Shown here in pieces: positions 52,540 through 61,390 of a stretch of DNA of 64,000 bases. Origin of the DNA: UBA822 sp965249775 (lineage in GTDB: Bacteria > Gemmatimonadota > Gemmatimonadetes > Longimicrobiales > Gaopeijiaceae); the NCBI GenBank assembly GCA_965249775.1, contig OZ252253.1, positions 4,464,001-4,528,000 on the forward strand, read 5' to 3'. Position 1 is the stretch's first letter; each line of letters starts with the position of its first letter. The notes below the pieces were generated by a model. It was not told the origin of the DNA. It saw only the letters and a program-made list of their open reading frames with translations, and made no database searches. A program made the position numbers and the translations under genes.

Positions 52540-53390
52540 GCGCAAGTCGGGCTCTGATCCACCGGGCTGCATCAGTGCTCGAGAAGGGGCCCATGCATAC
52601 GGTTGCCCTCGCCCAGGAGGCTTTGGGGCTCAGGGGGAACCCTGGGGCAGCGTCCGCGGCCGTATTTACGCTCCTGGGGTCTGACTCGAGGTTCCAGGTC
52701 GATGGCGAAGGCGTCTGGTCGATGGCGGGGCCGCGTCCCGGCACTCCGCTCTCCGAGTTGCGTTATGCCGTCGTGGACGTCGAGACGACGGGCGGGAGCC
52801 ACGGGCGAGGGCACCGCATGACCGAGATCGCGATCTACGAAGTGCGTGGCGGCGTGGTGGAGGGCGAGTATCGGTCCCTGGTGAACCCGGGGAGGACCAT
52901 CCCTCGCCACATCACGGCATTGACGGGTATCAGCAATCGAATGGTCGCTTCCGCGCCTTTCTTCGACCACATCGCAGCCGATGTTCTCGCGCGACTCGAG
53001 GGCCGGATTTTCGTGGCGCATAATGTACGATTCGACTGGGGTTGGGTCAGTCGCCAGCTCGCTGAAGCCATCGGTGAGGTTCCCAACGTCGAGCGCTTGT
53101 GCACGGTCAAGATGGCGCGCCGCCTTCTTCCTCGGCTGCGGCGCCGGAATCTCGACGCGCTTGCGCGGCACTTCGGGATCGACGTCACGGATCGCCACCG
53201 GGCTCACGGAGATGCCTTGGCCACAGCGCGTATTCTGATCCGCCTCCTCGATGAGGCGGGCCGACAGGGACTCGCCGACCTCGACGCCCTCAGAGCTTTT
53301 CTGAGGCAGCGCGGGCGGCGGTCGCGAGCACGGCAGGGCCAGCAGCTCTCCCTCCTTGGTTCCCTGCCAGACACGGACAAGATGCTCTAG
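52536..53390 (+). CDS. DEDDh 3'-5' exonuclease with N-terminal HARE-HTH-like domain
   Basis: Residues 1-65 look like a HARE-HTH winged helix (LIHRAASVLEKGPMHTVALA, ending DGEGVWSM). Residues 75-250 are a DnaQ-type exonuclease with Asp81 and Glu83 in VVDVETTG, the HNVRFDWGW motif and HRAHGDALATA. Such enzymes remove nucleotides from DNA or RNA 3' ends; it may be an epsilon-like proofreader or a repair enzyme. It overlaps rex by ATGA. The Arg-rich tail is unusual. Confidence 0.87.
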   Translation: MSASRALIHRAASVLEKGPMHTVALAQEALGLRGNPGAASAAVFTLLGSDSRFQVDGEGVWSMAGPRPGTPLSELRYAVVDVETTGGSHGRGHRMTEIAIYEVRGGVVEGEYRSLVNPGRTIPRHITALTGISNRMVASAPFFDHIAADVLARLEGRIFVAHNVRFDWGWVSRQLAEAIGEVPNVERLCTVKMARRLLPRLRRRNLDALARHFGIDVTDRHRAHGDALATARILIRLLDEAGRQGLADLDALRAFLRQRGRRSRARQGQQLSLLGSLPDTDKML

Positions 53391-53451
53391 ATTAGGTCGC
53401 TGCTTCTGCCAACACCGGCGGGCGTGAGTCTCCACAAGACAGCAGGCGATC

Positions 53452-54699
53452 ATGAGCGAAAAGGCGACAACCCCAGTAATCCTCGGAGGTGGCCGCACCC
53501 CGATCGGACGCTTTCTCGGCGGTCTGTCTCCTCTCGGCGCCCCCGAGCTCGGCGGGGTAGCAATCCGGGCGGCGATGGAGCGAGCCCGCGTCGATCCGGC
53601 GAGCGTCGATGAAGTCATCATGGGGAATGTCGTCACGGCGGGTGAGGGCCAGGCCCCGGCTCGCCAGGCCGCCATCTCCGGCGGTGTCCCTGTGACCGTA
53701 CCCGCCGTCACGGTGAACAAGGTCTGCGGATCGGGTTTGAAGGCGGTGATGCTTGCGGCTCAAGCGGTACGAGCGGGTGATGCCCAGGTGATCGTAGCCG
53801 GGGGCATGGAGTCGATGTCGAACGTGCCCCATTACGTCCGGGGGCTTCGATCCGGTGTAAGGTTCGGAGATCAGACGATTGAAGATGGATTGGTGCTGGA
53901 TGGTCTATGGTGTGCCTTCGGCCAATGCCACATGGGAGGTCACGCCGAGTACACGGCTGCGAAGGCCGGAATCTCGAGAGCCGACGCCGACGAGTTCTCG
54001 CTTCGCTCTCACCGCCTCGCGATCGCCGCCATGGACGGGTGCAAGTTCAAGCAGGAAATCGTCCCCGTGTCGATCGAAACAGGTCGGGGCACAGGTCCGG
54101 CCACAGGTCCGGCCACAGGTCCGGCCATTACAGTGGTCGATCGTGACGAGAGCCCTCGGCGTGACACGTCGCTGGACGCACTCGGGAAGCTGCGCCCGGC
54201 GTTTCGGGCTGACGCCCCCGATGACATCGAGGAGCTGGTCGTGACCGCGGGAAACGCACCAGGGCTCAACGATGGGGCGGCGGCCGTCGTGGTTACTTCG
54301 CTCGAGTTTGCCGAGGCGCATGGGTTGCCAGTGCGCGCAGAGATTTCGGGCTATGCCGCCGCCGGAACCGACCCCCAGGATCTGTTCTTCGCGCCCATCG
54401 CTGCGGTGAAGAGCTTGATGGAAAAGGAGCACACGGCCATCGGGGACTATGGGCTGGTGGAGTTGAACGAGGCTTTTGCGGCGCAGGCATTGGCGGACAT
54501 AAGAGGGCTCGAGTTGGATCCGGAGCGGGTGAACATTCATGGTGGCGCGGTGGCCCTCGGACATCCCATCGGCGCTTCCGGCGCACGCATCTTGGTGACC
54601 CTTCTCGGGGCCATGGAGGATCGGGATGTCGAGACCGGCTTGGCGACACTCTGCCTGGGCGGAGGCAATGCGGTAGCGCTTTCGGTCCGCCGGACATGA
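53452..54699 (+). CDS. Thiolase (acetyl-CoA acetyltransferase)
   Basis: The 415-residue protein has the thiolase residues: Cys92 in NKVCGSGLKAVML, the NEAFAAQALAD segment, GHPIGASGARILVTLL and the final Cys in CLGGGNA. It interconverts acetyl-CoA and acetoacetyl-CoA, or cleaves longer 3-ketoacyl-CoA. It lies just before a 3-hydroxyacyl-CoA dehydrogenase, so both may serve C4 metabolism. A Thr/Gly/Pro/Ala repeat at about residue 215 comes from a 12-bp DNA repeat. Confidence 0.94.
   Translation: MSEKATTPVILGGGRTPIGRFLGGLSPLGAPELGGVAIRAAMERARVDPASVDEVIMGNVVTAGEGQAPARQAAISGGVPVTVPAVTVNKVCGSGLKAVMLAAQAVRAGDAQVIVAGGMESMSNVPHYVRGLRSGVRFGDQTIEDGLVLDGLWCAFGQCHMGGHAEYTAAKAGISRADADEFSLRSHRLAIAAMDGCKFKQEIVPVSIETGRGTGPATGPATGPAITVVDRDESPRRDTSLDALGKLRPAFRADAPDDIEELVVTAGNAPGLNDGAAAVVVTSLEFAEAHGLPVRAEISGYAAAGTDPQDLFFAPIAAVKSLMEKEHTAIGDYGLVELNEAFAAQALADIRGLELDPERVNIHGGAVALGHPIGASGARILVTLLGAMEDRDVETGLATLCLGGGNAVALSVRRT
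54091..54126 (+). repeat. Three identical 12-bp units inside the thiolase gene
   Basis: ACAGGTCCGGCC occurs three times in tandem (54091, 54103, 54115) and encodes TGPA repeats. The frame is kept. Confidence 0.9.
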
Positions 54700-55568
54700 G
54701 TGCAGATGCCATGGGCATCGAGATCGTGACAGTGGTGGGCGGCGGAACCATGGGGAACGGGATCGCCCACGTCTGCGCGCTGAGCGGGCGGGAGGTGCGA
54801 ATCACCGATGTGTCACAAGAAGTCCTGGATGGGGCACTCGGGACAATCTCCAAGAATCTGGACCGGCAGGTTAAGAAGGAGATTATCGACGAGGCGGGGC
54901 GAGGCGAGGCACTCGAGCGGATCCGGCCCATGGTGGATCTGGACGCTGCCGCTGATGGGTCGCAGTTGATCATCGAGGCCGTCCCCGAAAAGGCAGAGAT
55001 CAAATACGACCTCTTTCGTCGACTCGATGCCATCGCATCCACAGAAACGATTCTGGCCAGCAACACGTCTTCCATCTCGATCACGGCAATTGGCGCGGAG
55101 ACGGCCCGTCCCGACCGCGTCATCGGCATGCACTTCATGAACCCGGTCCCGGTGATGAAGCTGGTCGAGGTGATCCGTGGACTGGCCACGAGTGACGCCA
55201 CGACCGCGGCCGTCATGGATTTTTCGGCCGATTTAGGGAAGACCCCCGTGGAGGTCAACGACTTCCCGGGCTTCGTCTCGAACCGAATTCTTGGGCCGAT
55301 GATCAATGAGGCGGTGTTCGCGTTGATGGAGGGGGTGGCCGACCCGGAGGCGATCGATTCCGTCATGACGCTCGGCATGAACCACCCCATGGGACCGCTT
55401 GCGCTGGCCGATCTGATTGGGCTGGACACGTGCCTCAGCATCATGGAAGTCTTGCATCAGGAGCTGGGGGACGACCGCTATCGGCCCTGTCCACTCCTCC
55501 GAAAATACGTCGCCGCAGGCTGGCTGGGACGCAAGGCGGGCCGCGGCTTCTACACGTACTCGGACTGA
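54696..55568 (+). CDS. 3-hydroxyacyl-CoA dehydrogenase (3-hydroxybutyryl-CoA type)
   Basis: The 290-residue protein has the NAD-binding VTVVGGGTMGNGIAHVCA, the catalytic region ASNTSSISITAI and GMHFMNPVPVMKLVEVI with the family His/Glu pair. It also has DFPGFVSNRILGPMINEA and a C-terminal GWLGRKAGRGFYTY. Size fits a single-domain 3-hydroxybutyryl-CoA dehydrogenase. It overlaps the thiolase by ATGA. The pair suggests butyrate-type or acyl-CoA turnover; the missing crotonase is elsewhere. Confidence 0.94.
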   Translation: MSADAMGIEIVTVVGGGTMGNGIAHVCALSGREVRITDVSQEVLDGALGTISKNLDRQVKKEIIDEAGRGEALERIRPMVDLDAAADGSQLIIEAVPEKAEIKYDLFRRLDAIASTETILASNTSSISITAIGAETARPDRVIGMHFMNPVPVMKLVEVIRGLATSDATTAAVMDFSADLGKTPVEVNDFPGFVSNRILGPMINEAVFALMEGVADPEAIDSVMTLGMNHPMGPLALADLIGLDTCLSIMEVLHQELGDDRYRPCPLLRKYVAAGWLGRKAGRGFYTYSD

Positions 55569-55617
55569 TCCAGGATGTGGATGGAGGAATAGCTCTCAGG
55601 GAGAGATAGGGAGGCCA

Positions 55618-56667
55618 GTGGAAATCTTCGAGACGATGGCGCACAGGGAGCACGACCAGCTCGTGTTCTGCAGTGATGTGGCCATCGGATATCGCGGGAT
55701 CATTGCCATCCATGATACCACGTTGGGTCCAGCGCTCGGCGGCACACGGTTCTGGAATTACGAGACGGAGGACGAGGCGATCATCGATGTGCTTCGCCTC
55801 GCACGGGGCATGACCCACAAAGCGGCTATCGCCGGTCTCGCGCTTGGAGGTGGGAAGTCGGTCATCATCGGGGACCCGCACACGACGGATCGTGCGCCGC
55901 TTTTCCGGGCCCACGGACGAGCCATCGAATCTCTGGGCGGCCGGTATATCACGGCGGCGGACGTCGGGACGTCTGAGGACGACATGGAGTACGTCCACGA
56001 GGAGACCCAGTGGGTGACGGGCTTAAAGGGAAGGTCCGGCGATCCGGCACCGGTTACGGCCTTCGGCGTATGTCAGGGCCTCAAGGCGTGCGCTCGCTTT
56101 CGCTACGGAGAAGAATCTCTCGAGGGTCGGCACGTCGTCGTTCAGGGGCTGGGAGGCGTCGGTTATCACCTCTGCGAGCACCTCGCTGAGGAGGGTGCCC
56201 GTATGAGCGTGGCCGACATCGAGGACGAGCGGGTCCAGAAGGTAGTAGCTGATTTCGGTGCGACGGCCGTGGCGGCCGACGACGTGTATGGGATCCATGC
56301 CGACATCTTCTCGCCGTGTGCCTTGGGCGCTGTGATCAACGACGACACGCTCGACATGCTGAAGGTCGACATCGTCGCGGGTGCCGCCAACAACCAGCTG
56401 GCCCAAACGCGGCATGGCCGGGCGCTCCAAGAGAAGGACATTCTTTATGCTCCGGACTACGTAATCAACGCTGGAGGCATATGTAGCGTGTACGGGGAGC
56501 TAGAGGGCTGGACGGCCGAGCAGAGCATGGAAAAAGCCGGGGCCATCTACGAGTGCCTTCTCCTGGTTTTCGGGCTGGCCTTGGCTGATGATATCCCGAC
56601 CAGTCAGGCAGCGGACGCTATGGCTCGCCAACGCATCGCCGAGGCGCAGCGATCACGCGAGACGTAG
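55618..56667 (+). CDS. Leucine/phenylalanine/glutamate-type dehydrogenase
   Basis: The 349-residue protein (GTG start with GGGAGG upstream) has the GPALGGTRFWNYETEDEAI substrate-binding segment, the catalytic-lysine region GLALGGGKSVIIGDP, VQGLGGVGYHLCEHLAEEGA (NAD binding) and INAGGICSVYGE. These features fit Leu dehydrogenase more than glutamate dehydrogenase. It would deaminate branched-chain amino acids, giving acyl-CoA precursors that fit the upstream genes. Substrate is an inference. Confidence 0.9.
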   Translation: MEIFETMAHREHDQLVFCSDVAIGYRGIIAIHDTTLGPALGGTRFWNYETEDEAIIDVLRLARGMTHKAAIAGLALGGGKSVIIGDPHTTDRAPLFRAHGRAIESLGGRYITAADVGTSEDDMEYVHEETQWVTGLKGRSGDPAPVTAFGVCQGLKACARFRYGEESLEGRHVVVQGLGGVGYHLCEHLAEEGARMSVADIEDERVQKVVADFGATAVAADDVYGIHADIFSPCALGAVINDDTLDMLKVDIVAGAANNQLAQTRHGRALQEKDILYAPDYVINAGGICSVYGELEGWTAEQSMEKAGAIYECLLLVFGLALADDIPTSQAADAMARQRIAEAQRSRET

Positions 56668-56700
56668 CCATGGCCCTAACAAAGATGGCGCGATAGGTTC

Positions 56701-56728
56701 GCCCACTGTACTCCTTCAACGGCCTTCT
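56701..56728 (-). repeat. Solo right end of the dispersed element
   Basis: GCCCACTGTACTCCTTCAAC then GGCCTTCT matches the right terminal arm of the element (reverse complement of the left). It ends 1 base before the glyA ATG and replaces its leader. Confidence 0.78.
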
Positions 56729-56729
56729 T

Positions 56730-57989
56730 ATGGATCATTTGCGAAGCACAGACCCCGAGATTTTCGAGGCGATCCGCAGCGAAGCGGTACGCCAAGATTC
56801 ACAGCTCGAGCTCATCGCGAGCGAGAATTTCGTTTCCCAGGCGGTTCTCGAAGCCATGGGGTCGGTCATGACCAACAAGTACGCCGAGGGGCTTCCCGCG
56901 AAGCGTTACTACGGCGGATGCGAGTGGGTCGATGAGGCGGAGGAGCTGGCTCGAAGCCGGGCCATGCGGCTCTTCTCGGCGGACCATGCCAACGTTCAGC
57001 CGCACTCCGGCGCGCAGGCCAACATGGCCGCCTACTTCGCGTTGCTCGAGCCCGGCGACACGATTCTGGGAATGGACTTGAGTCACGGTGGCCATCTGAC
57101 CCATGGGTCGCCGGTGAACTTCAGTGGACAACTCTATGAGGCGGTGTCGTACGGAGTGCGGAGCTCCGATGCTCGCATCGACTACGAGGCTCTTCGCGAG
57201 AGGGCGCTGCAGACCCGACCGAAGATGATCGTGTCCGGGGCGAGCGCCTATCCCAGGGTCATCGATTTCGAGAGGTTCAACGCCATCGCTCGTGAAGTGG
57301 GCGCGTACCACATGGTCGATATGGCGCACATCGCGGGCCTCGTCGCCGCCGGGCTCCATCCCAGTCCGATCCCACACGCCGACATCGTCACGACAACGAC
57401 TCACAAGACGCTTCGGGGCCCCAGAGGGGGGATGATCCTGTGTAAGGAGGAGCATTCTAAAGCGGTCGACAAGGCTGTGTTCCCGGGTCTGCAAGGGGGG
57501 CCGTTGATGCACATCATCGCGGCCAAGGCCGTTTCGTTCAAAGAAGCCCTCGAGCCCGATTTCAAGAATTACCAACGCAAGATCATTGCCAACGCAAAGG
57601 CGTTGGCGGAGCGCCTCGCCGACAATGGCTTCTCGCTGGTCAGCGGTGGTACGGACAACCACCTCCTTCTGGTCGATTTACGTGAAAGCCACGCGGACCT
57701 CACGGGAAAGGAGGCCGAGCACGCGCTCGAACGCGCCGGCATGACGGTCAACAAGAACACCGTGCCGGGGGAGACCCGGTCGCCCTTCGTCACGTCGGGG
57801 CTCCGGATCGGCACGCCCGCCGTGACCACGAGGGGCCTCGAGGAGCCGGACATGCACCAGATCGCGGACTGGATCGCTACCGTGCTAAGGGATGCGTCGG
57901 ACGACGCGGTGATTTCAAGGACGCGTGCCGAGGTCGAGGCGTTATGCAGATCCTTTCCACTCTATCAGGAACTAGCAGGCCATGCCTAA
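56730..57989 (+). CDS. glyA: Serine hydroxymethyltransferase
   Basis: The 419-residue protein has LELIASENFVSQAVLEAMGS, TNKYAEGLPAKRYYGGCEWV, HSGAQANMAAYFALL and the PLP lysine Lys226 in TTTTHKTLRGPRGG. It moves the one-carbon unit of serine to tetrahydrofolate. The ATG directly abuts the end of a dispersed-repeat arm, so no ordinary ribosome site or glycine riboswitch is visible. Length and motifs are complete. Confidence 0.97.
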   Translation: MDHLRSTDPEIFEAIRSEAVRQDSQLELIASENFVSQAVLEAMGSVMTNKYAEGLPAKRYYGGCEWVDEAEELARSRAMRLFSADHANVQPHSGAQANMAAYFALLEPGDTILGMDLSHGGHLTHGSPVNFSGQLYEAVSYGVRSSDARIDYEALRERALQTRPKMIVSGASAYPRVIDFERFNAIAREVGAYHMVDMAHIAGLVAAGLHPSPIPHADIVTTTTHKTLRGPRGGMILCKEEHSKAVDKAVFPGLQGGPLMHIIAAKAVSFKEALEPDFKNYQRKIIANAKALAERLADNGFSLVSGGTDNHLLLVDLRESHADLTGKEAEHALERAGMTVNKNTVPGETRSPFVTSGLRIGTPAVTTRGLEEPDMHQIADWIATVLRDASDDAVISRTRAEVEALCRSFPLYQELAGHA

Positions 57990-58055
57990 CCGGCACGAGG
58001 TTTGCAGGCAGCCTTCCGGTCTGGCGCGGGGCGCACGAGCGGGTGAAATTGCCGT

Positions 58056-58436
58056 ATGACCGAACTCCAGTTTGCCGAAGAAGTTCTGGATCGGCTCCAG
58101 GAAAAGCACCCCCGCTTTCACGGGAAGGCCTACGTCTTCTTGCTCTCGGCTCTACAGGAGGTCATGGAAGGGTTGGAGGAGCCCAGGCACATCACCGGGC
58201 AGGAGTTGGCAGACGGTGTGCGGCGACTAGCGTTAGGCCGCTTCGGACCCTTGTCTCGTACAGTGCTTCAGCATTGGGGGATACACTCGACGGATGACCT
58301 GGGCGACATCGTTTTCGCTCTGGTGGAGTGCGGCGTCCTTATCCGTCAGGAGGGGGATTCTCGAGAAGATTTTCGGGACGTCTTTGATTTCGAAGAGGCG
58401 TTCGAGCAAGATTATCCATGGAGTCCAGGGATCTGA
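58056..58436 (+). CDS. Minf_1886-type conserved protein
   Basis: The 126-residue protein resembles the Minf_1886 family: FHGKAYVFLLSALQEVMEGL, RHITGQELADGVRRLALGRF, GPLSRTVLQHWGIHSTDDLG and VFALVECGVLIRQEGDSRED. The family has no known function. It stands 45 bases before a small zinc-ribbon gene and could act with it. Confidence 0.78.
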   Translation: MTELQFAEEVLDRLQEKHPRFHGKAYVFLLSALQEVMEGLEEPRHITGQELADGVRRLALGRFGPLSRTVLQHWGIHSTDDLGDIVFALVECGVLIRQEGDSREDFRDVFDFEEAFEQDYPWSPGI

Positions 58437-58481
58437 AGTCTTTGGAATCGAGAAGTCGTCACGAAGTGGGGAGGGGCTAAC

Positions 58482-58676
58482 ATGGACGAATCTGGATTTC
58501 CTCGTTGCCAAAAGTGTGATGCGGGGCTCCTGCTTCCTCTTTCCGACTATGGCCGCGATGGAGCCTCCATCCGCTATAAGGCCTGGGTGTGCTCCAACCC
58601 TGAGTGTGGGTTCAACATCCGGATCGACAATGGGGAGATTTCGCTGGGTCGAAGTATCGGCGAGAGCTACAAGTAG
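58482..58676 (+). CDS. Small zinc-ribbon protein, 64 residues
   Basis: The product has two cysteine pairs, CQKC (residues 9-12) and CSNPEC (about 37-42), the spacing of a zinc ribbon, and the short tail IDNGEISLGRSIGESYK. No family name is given. GGGGAGGGG lies about 8 bases before the ATG. It may bind nucleic acid or a protein partner. The ORF is complete and lies between a Minf_1886-type gene and nnr. Confidence 0.72.
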   Translation: MDESGFPRCQKCDAGLLLPLSDYGRDGASIRYKAWVCSNPECGFNIRIDNGEISLGRSIGESYK

Positions 58677-58730
58677 GGATCTCCTCGCTTCCTCCGGATT
58701 CGTGTGTTTGATTCCTGAGGAGACGCGCGC

Positions 58731-60395
58731 ATGAGTTCGACGCCGCTCCGGCCCTTTGCGCGTTCGCGAGTTTGGGCACCCACGGCCACAGAGGCTGCCG
58801 CTTTCGACCGGGCCGCCATCGAGCGCTGGGGCGTCCCGCAGGCCGCCCTCATGGAGTGTGCGGGACGGTCCGCTGCAGAAATCCTCGGCCAGCTCTTTCC
58901 GCAGGGAGAGGTCCTCGCGCTCATCGGTGCCGGGAACAATGGCGGAGATGGCCTCGTGATGCTCCGGACCCTGCACGCCTGGGGACGACCGGTCAGAGCC
59001 GTTCTCGTGGCCGACCGGGACCACCGATCGAGCGGGCAAGGACCCGCTGCGCCGGCGGGCGGGCCCGCACCGGATGACACGCCGCTCGGGCAAGAGGATC
59101 TGCTGCGTGGCTGGAGTATCCCATTCGAGAACGACGATGGGCTCGGACACGATTCGGGACATCTGGACACGTTGTTTCGTGCCGCGTCCGTCATGGTGGA
59201 TGGTATTCTCGGCACCGGTATCAACGGGGCTCCCCGAGACCGCCAAGCCCGAGCCATCCGGGCGATCAACCGATCCGAGCGGCCCGTGTTCGCCTTGGAT
59301 ACGCCATCGGGAGTGAACGGCGATACGGGCCAAATCGCTGGAGAGGCGGTCGACGCTGATGTCACCGTCGCCTTTGGATGGCCGAAACTAGGGACGTTGC
59401 TCCAACCCGGGCGGTCGAGGGTCGGACGTTTGATCGCGGTGGAGATCGGCTTTCCGCCTGTACCGGACCTGGGGTTCGGTGCTGCCGCCTTCGGCGCGGC
59501 GGCCACCACGCCGGCGTGGGCCGCTGAGAAGTGGCCGAGGCGTGAACCCGACGCGCACAAGAACAGCGTGGGGACGCTTCTTCTGGTGGCGGGGCGTCCC
59601 GGGATGGCGGGGGCTGCGGTGATGGCCGCCCGAGCCGCGCTTCGAGCCGGAGTAGGTCTGCTGAGGGTCGTTTCGTCGTCCGAAAACCGGTCCATCATTC
59701 AAGAGTCCGTTCCGGAGGCGATCTTTGTCCCAGCCGAGGACGTCGACGCCGTGCGCGAGGCTGCTGCTGCGTCTCAGGCCATAGGTGCGGGTCCGGGGCT
59801 TGGAAGCGGGGCGGAGGCGGGAGAGCTCTTGGCGGCCGTACTCGATGTGTCCGAGGGCCTTCCCACGGTTCTCGACGCCGACGCACTCAACCTGGCGTCG
59901 TCGGGAGAGGGTCCCGGCGTGGCGGAGTGGGCCGCCGACCGGCCCGTCCTCGTGACGCCCCATCTCGGTGAGATGAAGCGGCTATCCGGACTGTCGGGAG
60001 ATCTGATCGAGCAGGACCGGATGGGCGCCGCCAGGGACCTGGCCGAGACAACCGGAGCCGCGGTCCTCCTCAAAGGCCTTCCGTCGATCGTGATGCCCCC
60101 CCAGGGCACCTGTCTTGTGGATGTCGTGGCCTCGTCCGACTTGGCGACCGGGGGTATGGGTGACGTGCTTGCTGGCGTGGCTGGTTCCTTTCTGGCTCAG
60201 GGAGTGCGCCCGGATGAGGCAGGCGCGCTTGCGCTATACGGGACAGGCCGCGCGGCGGCACGCGCCGCGCTGGGTCCGAGTTTGACCCCATCCGACGTGA
60301 TCGAACAGCTTCCAGTTGTGTGGACCGAAGAAGGACCAGGAGAAAGCGATCTCGACCATCCGTTCGTGATCTTCGATCAGGATCCGGCGAGATGA
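58731..60395 (+). CDS. nnr: Bifunctional NAD(P)H-hydrate repair enzyme Nnr
   Basis: The 554-residue protein joins two domains. The N-terminal NAD(P)HX epimerase (about 15-255) has ECAGRSAAE, IGAGNNGGDGLVMLR and ALDTPSGVNGDTG. The C-terminal ADP/ATP-dependent dehydratase (about 275-545) has NSVGTLLLVAGRPGMAGAA, AIGAGPGLG, VLDADALNL, LVTPHLGEMKRL and SSDLATGGMGDVLAGVAGSF. Together they repair hydrated NADH and NADPH. It is followed by thiL with an ATGA overlap. Confidence 0.96.
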   Translation: MSSTPLRPFARSRVWAPTATEAAAFDRAAIERWGVPQAALMECAGRSAAEILGQLFPQGEVLALIGAGNNGGDGLVMLRTLHAWGRPVRAVLVADRDHRSSGQGPAAPAGGPAPDDTPLGQEDLLRGWSIPFENDDGLGHDSGHLDTLFRAASVMVDGILGTGINGAPRDRQARAIRAINRSERPVFALDTPSGVNGDTGQIAGEAVDADVTVAFGWPKLGTLLQPGRSRVGRLIAVEIGFPPVPDLGFGAAAFGAAATTPAWAAEKWPRREPDAHKNSVGTLLLVAGRPGMAGAAVMAARAALRAGVGLLRVVSSSENRSIIQESVPEAIFVPAEDVDAVREAAAASQAIGAGPGLGSGAEAGELLAAVLDVSEGLPTVLDADALNLASSGEGPGVAEWAADRPVLVTPHLGEMKRLSGLSGDLIEQDRMGAARDLAETTGAAVLLKGLPSIVMPPQGTCLVDVVASSDLATGGMGDVLAGVAGSFLAQGVRPDEAGALALYGTGRAAARAALGPSLTPSDVIEQLPVVWTEEGPGESDLDHPFVIFDQDPAR

Positions 60396-61390
60396 CCGAG
60401 TTCGATCTGATACGTGACCTCTTGGCGAAGGCGAATCCGGCGGCCGGCACCGGGGCGGACGCAGCGACCGATGTGCCTGAAGGGGGTGGGGTGTGGTTGG
60501 GTGCGGGCGACGACGCCGCGGTCTTTGACGGGGGGCGGTTGGTGATGAGCACCGACCTGACAGTCGAGGACGTACACTTTCGCCGGAGCTGGGTGACGTT
60601 CGCCGAGGCAGGCGCGCGTGCCGTCACCGCAGCGGCGAGCGATCTGGCGGCCATGGCGGCCGCGCCCGTTGCGGTGTTGATCTCTTTGGCCGTCGCCCCG
60701 CGGGAGGCTCAGGCCGTTCTGTCCGAGCTTGGCGACGGGATCAAGGCGGCGTTGGACCAGCTTGGTGCGCCCTTGGTGGGTGGTGACCTGTCCGCGTCTC
60801 CCGGGCCGGTCATAATCGATGTCACTGTGGTAGGGGCGGCCGAGGAGCCGGTTACCCGAGGTGGCGCCGAAGCCGGAGACGAGCTTTGGGTTACGGGTGT
60901 GCTCGGGGGAAGCGCAGGCGCGGTGCTGGCTTGGCGGGAGGGCGCCGAGCCAGACCCAGGCCTGCGGGAGTCCTTCGTCCGGCCTACGGCCCGGATCAAA
61001 GAGGCGCGTTGGCTGGCCGACGAGGTTCACGTACGGGCCATGATCGATCTCTCGGACGGTTTGGCGGGCGATGCCCGACACCTGGCCGCGGCGTCGGGTG
61101 TACGCATCGTACTCGATCAACGACTCGTCCCGGTCCACCCCGATCTCGCCATGGAGGATGCGCGCTCCGTGGCGATTTCGGGAGGGGAGGACTACGAGCT
61201 CTGCTTCGTCTCGCCGGCAGGCGTGACCGGACCTCGGGTCGATGAGTTTCAAGAGCGATTCGGAATCGGACTGACGCGCGTGGGCCAAGTGGAACAGGGG
61301 ACAGGGGTCGAAGTCGTCGGCGCCGCGGACGGTTCGGAGCGTGTCAGCGGCGGGTTCGACCACTTTTCCTTCCGGGAGTGCCCATGCTGA
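60392..61390 (+). CDS. thiL: Thiamine-monophosphate kinase
   Basis: From ATG 60392 the product has 332 residues with the ThiL features GAGDDAAVFDGG, STDLTVEDVHFRRSW, AAASDLAAMAA, GGDLSASPGPVIIDVTVVG, MIDLSDGLAGDARHLA and ISGGEDYELCF. It phosphorylates thiamine monophosphate to the diphosphate cofactor. The frame from 60320 runs back into nnr. No TPP riboswitch is seen. It overlaps the plsC-like gene. Confidence 0.94.
   Translation: MTEFDLIRDLLAKANPAAGTGADAATDVPEGGGVWLGAGDDAAVFDGGRLVMSTDLTVEDVHFRRSWVTFAEAGARAVTAAASDLAAMAAAPVAVLISLAVAPREAQAVLSELGDGIKAALDQLGAPLVGGDLSASPGPVIIDVTVVGAAEEPVTRGGAEAGDELWVTGVLGGSAGAVLAWREGAEPDPGLRESFVRPTARIKEARWLADEVHVRAMIDLSDGLAGDARHLAAASGVRIVLDQRLVPVHPDLAMEDARSVAISGGEDYELCFVSPAGVTGPRVDEFQERFGIGLTRVGQVEQGTGVEVVGAADGSERVSGGFDHFSFRECPC

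Noticed and set aside
56668..56729. Glycine riboswitch upstream of glyA
   Set aside because: The gap is only 62 bases and is largely a terminal arm of the dispersed element.
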